A stretch of DNA of 64,000 nt from Clostridia bacterium (lineage in GTDB: Bacteria; Bacillota; Clostridia; Oscillospirales; Acutalibacteraceae), in the NCBI GenBank assembly GCA_017409845.1, contig JAFQRY010000011.1:186001-250000 (forward strand), read 5' to 3'. Positions 36,096 through 43,210 of this stretch are shown in pieces; within the stretch, counting starts at the first letter, position 1, and each line of letters opens with the position of its first letter. The position numbers were made by a program, and so were the translations under genes. A model generated the notes under the pieces. The model had not been told where the DNA came from. It saw nothing but the letters and a program-made list of their open reading frames with translations, and did no database searches.

Positions 36096-36266
36096 TCAAA
36101 ATGATACAGGAAGCTGTGACAGTAAATTTGAAAGACCTTCAAAGGCATCGGATATAGCAACAGAAATTGTTCCGAGCAACAGGGAGAGAGATTCAAAATC
36201 ACCGGTTACGGCAAAGAAAACCAAATGAATCATAACAGCTGAAAGCATAGCAATGGTAATACCCAT
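36096..36266 (-). CDS. hydrophobic micropeptide, paralogue 1
   Basis: 56 residues from ATG 36266, with AGGAGG 7 bases upstream; a longer frame (to 36356) runs through a repeat and is not credible. It begins MGITIAMLSAVMIHLVFFAV and contains the shared G22-DFE25 block and F42-EG. Two hydrophobic stretches (about 3-21 and 28-38) suggest membrane or lipid association. It is the pair partner of the 35849 gene inside the SCP2/transketolase cluster. Confidence 0.65.
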   Translation of the reverse strand: MGITIAMLSAVMIHLVFFAVTGDFESLSLLLGTISVAISDAFEGLSNLLSQLPVSF

Positions 36267-36320
36267 TTGAATACCTCCTATATTGTTTTGATTTCGACAT
36301 GTTATGCACAAGTTATATCG

Positions 36321-36350
36321 GGTAGGGGCGGATATTATCCGCCCGTTTTT
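36321..36350. repeat. class B palindrome
   Basis: GTAGGGGCGGATA-T-TATCCGCCC is a perfect 9-bp inverted repeat (36326-36344) with a TTTTT tail on +. It lies between the transketolase and micropeptide genes. Confidence 0.6.
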
Positions 36351-36399
36351 ATTCATCGGGTTTGTGGAGCGTCGAGTCGCCGCCCACTTTCGGTTATAT

Positions 36400-36514
36400 A
36401 AAGTGAAAAGATAAAAGTGAAAAGTGAAGAGTTTAGGGTCTGCGACGCTTTTATAATGGGCACGGGTGAAACCCGTCCTTAACTATTCACTCTTAACTAT
36501 TCATTATTCACTGA
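36400..36514. repeat. MITE-like AT-rich element (class C unit)
   Basis: The left end is AAAGTGAAAAGATAAAAGTG and GAAGAGTTTAGGG; the right end is CTTAACTATTCACTCTTAAC with TTCATTATTCACTG, giving inverted ends. The core GGGTCTGCGACGCTTTTATAA and ACGGGTGAAACCCGT matches the element at 30930. It ends four bases before the transketolase stop. Confidence 0.6.
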
Positions 36515-36517
36515 AAA

Positions 36518-37528
36518 TTATGCTTCGTCGTCCCAGTCGTCGTCGAGCTCGAAGTCCTTACCCATAACTTCACGAACTGCGGCAATGATACCGTTCTGGT
36601 CAATGCCGAGAGTTGACATGATGTCTTCGTGAAGACCGATGGGAGCAAACTTATCGGGGATACCGAGCTGCTTGAATGCACAGCCCTTACCTGCTTCAAC
36701 AATAACTTCGGCAACAGCTGAGCCGAGACCGCCGAGAATGTTGTGGTCCTCTGCGGTGATGATGCGGCGTGTTTCCATAACAGCCTTGATAATAGCTTCC
36801 TTATCAATGGGCTTGATTGTGTGCATGTTAAGAACTCTTACCTTAAGGCCGTCGTTAACCTCAAGGAACTTTGCAGCCTGATATGCCTGGAATACGCATG
36901 AGCCGCAAGCAATGATTGTGATATCGGAGCCTTCGTTGATTGTTACAGCCTTGCCAACCTCGAAGCCGTAATCGCTTGTTTCATAAAGAACGCGGTCAAA
37001 GCCTCTGTTGATACGGATGTAATAGGGTCCGAAGTTATCGTATGCAGCGTGAACTGCATTGTAGGTTTCAAGACCGTCTGCAGGGCAGATAACGGTGAGG
37101 TTGGGGATTGAGCGTGCAACAGCCATGTCACAGATAGCATGATGAGTTGAACCTGCCTGACCGAATGAAGTACCTGCATGGGTAGCAATGATTTTTGCGT
37201 TAACATTCTGATAGCAGATGTCGGTGTGGAGCTGGTCAGCACTTCTGAGAGAAGCGAAAACCGAGAAGGTTGAAAGGAAAGGAACAAGTCCTGCTCTTGC
37301 CATACCTGCAGCCATGCCGAACATATTCTGCTCTGCGATACCTACGTTGAAATATCTGTCGGGGAATTTTTCGCCGAACATACCGATTTTTGTTGATTTA
37401 CCAAGGTCAGCTGTGAGAGCAACAACCTCAGGATGCTTTTCGCCGAGCTCGCAAAGAGCCTTACCGTAAATTTCAGCCGTTGAGAAAGCGGTTGATTCGG
37501 TTGCGGTATAAGTCAGTCCTCCTGCCAT
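36518..37528 (-). CDS. transketolase, C-terminal subunit
   Basis: 336 residues: the pyrimidine-binding half with the catalytic Glu region VGIAEQNMFGMAAG, followed by the transketolase C-terminal domain. The split into two genes is common in Firmicutes and archaea. The C-terminus is unusually acidic (FELDDDWDDEA). It starts 2 bases after the N-terminal subunit stop. Together they move two-carbon ketol units between sugars; embedding next to a PLP aminotransferase suggests a dedicated sugar-like substrate rather than central metabolism. That last point is inference. Confidence 0.88.
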   Translation of the reverse strand: MAGGLTYTATESTAFSTAEIYGKALCELGEKHPEVVALTADLGKSTKIGMFGEKFPDRYFNVGIAEQNMFGMAAGMARAGLVPFLSTFSVFASLRSADQLHTDICYQNVNAKIIATHAGTSFGQAGSTHHAICDMAVARSIPNLTVICPADGLETYNAVHAAYDNFGPYYIRINRGFDRVLYETSDYGFEVGKAVTINEGSDITIIACGSCVFQAYQAAKFLEVNDGLKVRVLNMHTIKPIDKEAIIKAVMETRRIITAEDHNILGGLGSAVAEVIVEAGKGCAFKQLGIPDKFAPIGLHEDIMSTLGIDQNGIIAAVREVMGKDFELDDDWDDEA

Positions 37529-37530
37529 GA

Positions 37531-38400
37531 TCAGATGCCCTCCTTTTCTGCACGAGCAACGCGTGCTGCATAATACTTTTCGAGGCTTGCCTTTGCAAGC
37601 TCATATTTTTCTTCGTTAAGTGCACCGTAGTGCCACTTATAATCGCCTTCCATGTAATCAACGCCTGCACCCTTGATTGTGTCGGCGATAATCATAACGG
37701 GCTTTTCTTTAACTGCAAGAGCAGCATCAATAGCCTCTGAAAGAGCGTTCATGTTGTGACCGTCAACCTCGATAACCTCGAAGCCGAAGGAACGCCACTT
37801 GTCTGCAAGGGGTTCAAGCTTCATAACTTCTTCTGTAGGTCCGTCGATCATGCACTTGTTTCTGTCAACAAAAGCAATGAGGTTGTCAGCCTTGAAATGA
37901 GCGGCAGCCATACCTGCTTCCCAGTTTGAGCCTTCGTCGCATTCGCCGTCGCCGAGGATACAGTATGTCATGTAATCCTTGCCGAGAACCTTTGCTGCAA
38001 GAGCGGTGCCGAGAGCGATTGAAAGACCGTGACCGAGTGAGCCTGTTGAAGCGTCGATACCCTTAACCTTGTTTGAGTCAAGGTGGATACCCATTGTTGA
38101 GTTGCTCAGGTTGAAGGTCTTGAGCTTTTCTTTGTCGTCAAATCCGAGGTGGCAAACAAGGCTTGCAAGAGCAACGCCTGCGTGACCCTTACTGAGAATG
38201 AAGCGGTCTCTGTCTTCCCACTGGGGATTTGCAACGTCATATTTCATGTACTTGTAGTAGAGAATGGTGAGCATATCCATAACGCTCATGCCGCCGCCGA
38301 TGTGAGCGGAGCCTGCCCAGTATGTGGTGTCGAGGCAAAGCTTGCGAAGCTCATTTGCCTGCTTTTCAAGCTCAAGCCATTCCTGCTTGGTTAATGCCAT
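37531..38400 (-). CDS. transketolase, N-terminal subunit
   Basis: 289 residues. The thiamine diphosphate motif is GDGECDEGSNWEAGMAAAHF with the following NLIAFVDRN; LSKGHAGVALASL and SLGHGLSIALG are family blocks. AGGAGG lies 8 bases before ATG 38400. It forms one enzyme with the next gene. A 153-base gap full of palindromes separates it from the aminotransferase upstream. Confidence 0.9.
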   Translation of the reverse strand: MALTKQEWLELEKQANELRKLCLDTTYWAGSAHIGGGMSVMDMLTILYYKYMKYDVANPQWEDRDRFILSKGHAGVALASLVCHLGFDDKEKLKTFNLSNSTMGIHLDSNKVKGIDASTGSLGHGLSIALGTALAAKVLGKDYMTYCILGDGECDEGSNWEAGMAAAHFKADNLIAFVDRNKCMIDGPTEEVMKLEPLADKWRSFGFEVIEVDGHNMNALSEAIDAALAVKEKPVMIIADTIKGAGVDYMEGDYKWHYGALNEEKYELAKASLEKYYAARVARAEKEGI

Positions 38401-38459
38401 GGTAAATTCCTCCTTAATATAAATATAAGCGTAATTGCTTTTGTTCTTTTGGTGAAAGG

Positions 38460-38553
38460 TTTTGGAGTAGGGCGGGGACTTGCTCCCGCCGCAAACATAT
38501 TCTCCGTACCTGTCGGTGCGACGGGTCGTCGGGTCGCCGACCCCTACGACTCA
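38460..38553. repeat. class B palindromes between transketolase and aminotransferase
   Basis: GTAGGGCGGGG...CTCCCGCCGC (38467-38491) is followed by GACGGGTCGTCGGGTCGCCG and ACCCCTACGA (to 38550). The GTAGGG edge and its complement CCCTAC close the unit on both sides. Confidence 0.55.
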
Positions 38554-39816
38554 TTATCCGAGCTCGGGGTGATTCTTGCGGACTGCCTTGAATGCGTCCT
38601 CTGCAACCTCGATTGTGTGCTTGATATCTTCGTCGCTGAGTGATGCGTTGATGAAGTGGTTGTGGTGGTTGGTCATATAGACGCCTCTCTTTACAACTTC
38701 AGCAATCCATTCCTGATGAAGCATGAGCGAATCGTCATCCTTAAGCATCAGATAGAAGAGAGCGGGCTCGCCCGAAACGTTGAGGTGGAAGCCGTTGTTT
38801 GCGGCTGCAGCCTTAAGTCCGTCGCAAAGCATTGTGCCTTTTTCGAGGCAGAACTTGGGCAGGTCGATTTCCTTCATCTTGTTGATACATGCGATAGCTG
38901 CCGCAAAGGGAACGGCACTCATCCAGTAGCTGCCCGTGTATGAAAGACCGCTGATTGAGCTCTTGAGCCAATCCTTACCGCAGAGAGCGGAAACGTTCCA
39001 GCCGTTTGCAAGAGCCTTGCAGAAGCAGATAAGGTCAGCCTCGAAGCCGTAGTGATGGTCAGAGCCTGCAAGATCAAGTCTGAAGCCGCAGCGAACGTCA
39101 TCAACGATAAGAACGATGCCCTTGTCGGTGCAGAGCTTGCGTACCTTCTGCCAGTAGCCCTCAGCGGGAAGCACGTTATCAACAAAGTTGCCGTGCATAT
39201 AAGGAGTTGAAATGAATGCGGCGATTTCGCCTTCGTTTTCGGCAACGATTCTTTCGAGCTGCTCGAAATCATTCCAGTCAACATAAAGGTTGTTTGAAAC
39301 ATCCTCGGGAATAACGCCGGGATAGTCGATCTTCTGGCACCAGGGAGCTACGCCGTGATAATAGCCCTTAACGAAGATAATCTTCTTTCTGTGGGTTGCT
39401 GCTCTTGCGGTCATAATAGCTGCGGTTGTGGTGTCGCCGCCGTTCTTTGCAAAGAATGCCCAGTCTGCGGAAGCAACGGTATCAACCATGAGCTCTGCAA
39501 ATTCGATAATCTTTGTTGAAGGAGCGGTAACGCAGTTTTCAATCTTCATCTGCTCCATAACAGCCTTGTCAACGTCGGGATCATTATAGCCGAGAACGTT
39601 GGGGCCGTATGCACACATGTAGTCGATGTATTTGTTGCCGTCAACATCCCAAAAATATGTACCCTGAGCCTTCTGGCTGAAGAGGGGATATGCCGAAACG
39701 GGGATGCAGCAGCCTTCTGCGGGGCCCTGATGTCCGTAAAGACCTGAGGGAATAACCTTTGCCGCTCTCTGGAAGAGCTCGGCACTCTTGGTATGTGTGT
39801 TAATTTTCATGCTCAT
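38554..39816 (-). CDS. class III PLP aminotransferase, glutamate-1-semialdehyde aminomutase-like
   Basis: 420 residues from ATG 39816 (AAGGAGG 7 bases upstream). GTYFWDVDGNKYIDYMCAYG is the class III entry sequence, FAKNGGDTTTAA the phosphate-binding loop, and FCKALANGW holds the PLP lysine. The usual DEVxxGFR reads DDVRCGFR here (Glu to Asp), so it is not a typical HemL. No other heme gene is nearby. The neighbours suggest transfer of an amino group to a keto sugar or aldehyde made with the transketolase. Confidence 0.85.
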   Translation of the reverse strand: MSMKINTHTKSAELFQRAAKVIPSGLYGHQGPAEGCCIPVSAYPLFSQKAQGTYFWDVDGNKYIDYMCAYGPNVLGYNDPDVDKAVMEQMKIENCVTAPSTKIIEFAELMVDTVASADWAFFAKNGGDTTTAAIMTARAATHRKKIIFVKGYYHGVAPWCQKIDYPGVIPEDVSNNLYVDWNDFEQLERIVAENEGEIAAFISTPYMHGNFVDNVLPAEGYWQKVRKLCTDKGIVLIVDDVRCGFRLDLAGSDHHYGFEADLICFCKALANGWNVSALCGKDWLKSSISGLSYTGSYWMSAVPFAAAIACINKMKEIDLPKFCLEKGTMLCDGLKAAAANNGFHLNVSGEPALFYLMLKDDDSLMLHQEWIAEVVKRGVYMTNHHNHFINASLSDEDIKHTIEVAEDAFKAVRKNHPELG

Positions 39817-39828
39817 TTCTCTTCCTCC

Positions 39829-40587
39829 TTATGCAAGATACAGAGCAACTCTGTCAAGAATTCTGTTAAGGTTATCGAGCATTGAAATCATGCCCTTCAT
39901 AACGATATCGCCCGTTCCGATGCAAGCGATGGCATTGACATTGCCGTCAAAGAGGTCTCTTGCAAGTCTGATGTTTGCGAACTCCATAACAGCTCTGGGG
40001 TTTTCGCTGGGCTTCTTGATTGCAAGAAGTCTGTGGTTTTTAACTCTTACGGTTGCTGCGGGACCGTCCTTGATGCTGAATGCGATTTCACCGTCAACCA
40101 TCTGCTGAGCGGAGAACTTGCCGATTTCATCATTGTTGCCGATCTGAGCAATTGCAACAGAAATGGTATACATCATAAGAGTTGTGCTGATTCTGAAGAA
40201 ATCCTCATCTTCAAGGTCAGCGGGCTCGGGTCTCATGTACTTATTGAGCAAGTCTGTGAGCTTTGTGAAGTCTTTGAGAAGGAAACCGATGTGAAGGAAT
40301 CCCTTTGAGGGGATGGGGGTGACGGTTCCGTCAATAAGTCCGTTGAATTTTTCGCATGAGCTGAAGGGAAGCTTGACATCGCACTTTGCACAGCCCTGCT
40401 CCATTCTGCATTTGCCGTTTTTGAAGGTAATTGTGGCACTCGGACCGTCCTTAACTTCAAAACCGATTGAGATGGGTTTTTTGTTTGTGAGAATACTCTT
40501 TGCCTCGGGAGCAAGCTCGCAGAGGTTTTCGAGAGTACCCAGCACGCCGTACAGATTAATGTACGCCAATGTTCTTTGGTCAATCAT
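39829..40587 (-). CDS. tandem SCP2-like lipid-binding protein (A)
   Basis: 252 residues, soluble. It shows a clear internal duplication: IGFEVKDGPSATITFKNGK (about residue 42) and IAFSIKDGPAATVRVKNHR (about 150) are the same element, each followed by a short helix and a C-terminal GTG-like strand (GTGDIVMKGMISML in the second). This is the layout of SCP2 domains. A cluster of Cys (CRMEQGCAKCDV) in the first half is not repeated in the second. First gene of the cluster, with a strong promoter; AAAGGAGG before the ATG. Confidence 0.62.
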   Translation of the reverse strand: MIDQRTLAYINLYGVLGTLENLCELAPEAKSILTNKKPISIGFEVKDGPSATITFKNGKCRMEQGCAKCDVKLPFSSCEKFNGLIDGTVTPIPSKGFLHIGFLLKDFTKLTDLLNKYMRPEPADLEDEDFFRISTTLMMYTISVAIAQIGNNDEIGKFSAQQMVDGEIAFSIKDGPAATVRVKNHRLLAIKKPSENPRAVMEFANIRLARDLFDGNVNAIACIGTGDIVMKGMISMLDNLNRILDRVALYLA

Positions 40588-40628
40588 TCTGATTTCCTCC
40601 TTTAATAAAAATTAAAGATATTCAATTT

Positions 40629-40657
40629 ATTTTAACAAATAATTTGTAAGTTGTCAA
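40629..40657 (-). promoter_or_regulatory. promoter of the SCP2/transketolase cluster
   Basis: Minus strand: TTGACA (40657-40652), 17 bases, TAAAAT (40634-40629), 42 bases before ATG 40587. This is the only good promoter seen for the cluster. Confidence 0.78.
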
Positions 40658-40704
40658 CAAAATAAGATATTTAATTTTACGATAAAGAAGATATTTTGCA
40701 TAAC

Positions 40705-40735
40705 AAAAAAACGGGCATGAAAACCATGTCCGTTT
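40705..40735 (-). terminator. terminator of mtnN
   Basis: Minus strand: AAACGGACATG-GTTTT-CATGCCCGTTT followed by a run of T. It insulates the cluster promoter from mtnN. Confidence 0.75.
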
Positions 40736-40754
40736 CAGAAGCAGTAATTTTATT

Positions 40755-41030
40755 GACAGGTTAAAAGTTAATGGTGAAGAGTGAACAGTTAAGGAAGGGC
40801 TCCGCCCTTACCCGATTATATTTAAAATCCCTTCGTCTTTTGGCTTCGCCAAAATCCACCTCCCTTAAAAGGGAGGCTATGAAAACAGACAGCTGTTTGT
40901 ATAGCAGAAGCCTGCTCCTTCGGCTCCCTCTTGAGGGAGCTGTCACGGAGTGACTGAGGGAGTATAACATTTTTTGCGGAGCGAAGCGACCCTTAATTTT
41001 TCACTTTTCATTTGTTAATGGAAATATACA
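40755..41030. repeat. MITE-like composite repeat
   Basis: No gene lies between 40588 and 41034. AAAGTTAATGGTGAAGAGTG at the left and AATTTTTCACTTTTCATT at the right are inverted ends. Inside lie AAGGGCTCCGCCCTT, a CCTCCCTTAAAAGGGAGG palindrome (about 40859-40876), and GCTCCCTCTTGAGGGAGC with GTCACGGAGTGAC. Unit types of class C and of the CCTCC class are nested. Confidence 0.6.
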
Positions 41031-41034
41031 ATAT

Positions 41035-41724
41035 TCAGCATTCCGCAACAAAATATTCAATTAGCTTTGCCGCATTTGCCGCCGCAATGGGAAGAAATTC
41101 GCCGTAATCCATGTGTGACGAGCCGTCGGCACAGTCGGAAACCGCACGCACAACGCCGAAGGGCACGCCGTTTGTGTAGCAGACCTGAGCGATGCTTGCA
41201 CCTTCCATTTCACACACAACGGCATTGAAGTTGTCAACGATGAATTTTTTCTTTTCTTCGCTTGCGATGAACTGGTCGCCCGAGGCAATTATACCCTTGA
41301 GAGCCTTGACGGAATCAAGCTTTTCAACGCATTTTACAAGAGTGTCAACAACTTTTTTGTCAGCAGGCATGTTGACAACATTGATACCCGAGATAAGACC
41401 GATCGGGTCACCGAGAGGTGAGGTGTCCATATCATGCTGCACAAGGCTTTCTGCAACCGCGATATCGCCGATAGAAAGCTTTGTTGAAAGGCTTCCGCCG
41501 ACACCCGTGTTGATGATGCAATCGGGAGAATATTTCAGAATCATGGTCTGGGTGCACATGGCTGCCGCAACCTTGCCTATTCCGCAGGCGGCGATAACGA
41601 TATTCTTGCCGTGAAGAGTACCCTTCACATATTCAACACCGCTTATTGTTTCGCTTGTTTTATTTTCCATAAGTGATTTTATTGTTTCAACCTCTATGTG
41701 CATTGCACCGATAATTCCTGTCAT
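41035..41724 (-). CDS. mtnN: 5'-methylthioadenosine/S-adenosylhomocysteine nucleosidase
   Basis: 229 residues, standard length. IGAMHIEVETIKSLM, NTGVGGSLSTKLSIGDI and CEMEGASIAQVC with VRAVSDCADG (catalytic Asp) are typical. It cleaves adenine from methylthioadenosine and S-adenosylhomocysteine for methionine salvage and, in some bacteria, AI-2 formation. Its terminator separates it from the following SCP2 cluster. Confidence 0.95.
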   Translation of the reverse strand: MTGIIGAMHIEVETIKSLMENKTSETISGVEYVKGTLHGKNIVIAACGIGKVAAAMCTQTMILKYSPDCIINTGVGGSLSTKLSIGDIAVAESLVQHDMDTSPLGDPIGLISGINVVNMPADKKVVDTLVKCVEKLDSVKALKGIIASGDQFIASEEKKKFIVDNFNAVVCEMEGASIAQVCYTNGVPFGVVRAVSDCADGSSHMDYGEFLPIAAANAAKLIEYFVAEC

Positions 41725-41760
41725 AAAAAAACACCTCTTTTTGATAAAAATACCGGATTT

Positions 41761-41796
41761 CTGATATTATATATCAGGATTTGATGATAAAATCAA
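41761..41796 (-). promoter_or_regulatory. mtnN promoter with palindrome over the -10
   Basis: Minus strand TTGATT (41796-41791), 17 bases, TATATA (41773-41768). The perfect palindrome CTGATAT-TAT-ATATCAG (41761-41777) covers the -10 and could bind a repressor. Confidence 0.5.
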
Positions 41797-41936
41797 GTTG
41801 TATTATCGGATATTTTACCACAAGAAAAAAAAGAATGCAATACAGCTGTTGTCAAATAAAATTTATCTGAAATATTGCTATTATATCAATTTTATGCTAA
41901 CATATACAATATGTATCTGCAATGGAGGGTTGTTGT

Positions 41937-43196
41937 TTGGAGTTTTACATAATAATCGCCATGCTTGCAGCGGTTATTGTTCTGCTTGCCGTTCTGATAT
42001 TCAGGCAGGGCAAAAGCAAAGGAGAGTCGCTTGAGCACAAGCTTGACGGCATTTCCGATAAGACCTCCGCACTTACTCAGGCACTCGGAGCCGAGTTTGA
42101 GCGCAGCCGCCGCGAAACGGCATCAAATCTTCACAACATGCGTATCGAAACTTCATCAAGGCTTTCCGAAATGGGCGAGAAGGTTGAGAATATCCGCATC
42201 AATAATCTTGAGCAGAACGCAAAGCAAAGCCGAGATCTTTCCGAAGCGGTTGACAGAATGCGTGAGAGCAACGAAAAAAAGCTTGAGCAGATGCGTCTGA
42301 CCGTTGATGAAAAGCTCAATGAAACTCTCTCAAAAAGGCTTGACAGCTCGTTCAGAACTGTTTCCGACAGACTTGAAAATGTTTATAAATCGCTCGGCGA
42401 AATGAAGGAGCTTTCAAACGGAGTTACCGCCAATGTAACAACGCTCAACAGAGTTCTTACCAATGTGAAGGCAAGGGGCACATGGGCTGAGGTTCAGCTC
42501 GGTGCGATTCTTGACCAGACAATCCCGGGTATGTATGAAACAAATTTCGCCTGCGTTTCCGGTTCAAAGGACAGGGTTGAATTTGCGGTCCGCATTCCGT
42601 CATCCGATGGCGAAAAGATAACTTATCTTCCCATTGACTCAAAATTCCCCATGGAAGATTATATCCGTCTTTGCGATGCTGCCGATTCGGCAGACCCCGA
42701 TGCTCTTGCCGCCGCAAGAAAGGCTCTTGAAGCAAGAGTTCTCGGCGAAGCAAAAACGATAACGAAATATATAAATGTTCCGCTGACCACTCCGTTTGCC
42801 ATAATGTATCTTGCAACCGAGGGGCTTTATGCGGAGATAACCTCGTCACGCTCGGGAATTGCCGAAAAAATTCAGAGCGAATTCAATGTTATGATTGCGG
42901 GTCCGTCAACGGTAACGGCTCTGCTCAACTCACTCTCGCTCGGCTTCCGTGCGGTTGCGATTAACGAAAAAGCAAACGAAGTGAGGCTTCTGCTTGCTGC
43001 CGCAAAGGTGCAGTATGACAAATTCGGCATCATGCTTCATAAGGCAAGGCAGAAGATTGATGAAGCAGGCAAATCTCTTGATGAAGCTGACAAGCGAAAT
43101 GAAATCATCCGCAAAAAGCTTCGCAATGTTGAAGAAATCGACGGCGTTAAAGCCGAAGAAATATTATCCCTTGAAGAAGTTAACTCAGATATATAA
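41937..43196 (+). CDS. rmuC: DNA recombination protein RmuC
   Basis: 419 residues from TTG 41937, which lies 8 bases after GGAGG; the ATG at 41922 overlaps that site and has none of its own. An N-terminal membrane helix (YIIIAMLAAVIVLLAVLIF) is followed by a long coiled coil (about 30-170) and the nuclease-like domain with WAEVQLGAILDQ, LPIDSKFP and EGLYAE. RmuC limits inversions at short inverted repeats, which is apt in a genome rich in palindromes. Confidence 0.92.
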   Translation: MEFYIIIAMLAAVIVLLAVLIFRQGKSKGESLEHKLDGISDKTSALTQALGAEFERSRRETASNLHNMRIETSSRLSEMGEKVENIRINNLEQNAKQSRDLSEAVDRMRESNEKKLEQMRLTVDEKLNETLSKRLDSSFRTVSDRLENVYKSLGEMKELSNGVTANVTTLNRVLTNVKARGTWAEVQLGAILDQTIPGMYETNFACVSGSKDRVEFAVRIPSSDGEKITYLPIDSKFPMEDYIRLCDAADSADPDALAAARKALEARVLGEAKTITKYINVPLTTPFAIMYLATEGLYAEITSSRSGIAEKIQSEFNVMIAGPSTVTALLNSLSLGFRAVAINEKANEVRLLLAAAKVQYDKFGIMLHKARQKIDEAGKSLDEADKRNEIIRKKLRNVEEIDGVKAEEILSLEEVNSDI

Positions 43197-43210
43197 AGGA
43201 GGACATAATA

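Noticed and set aside
38554-39816. Assignment as hemL (heme synthesis)
   Set aside because: No heme genes nearby, the DEV motif is changed to DDV, and the neighbours are transketolase and SCP2-like genes.
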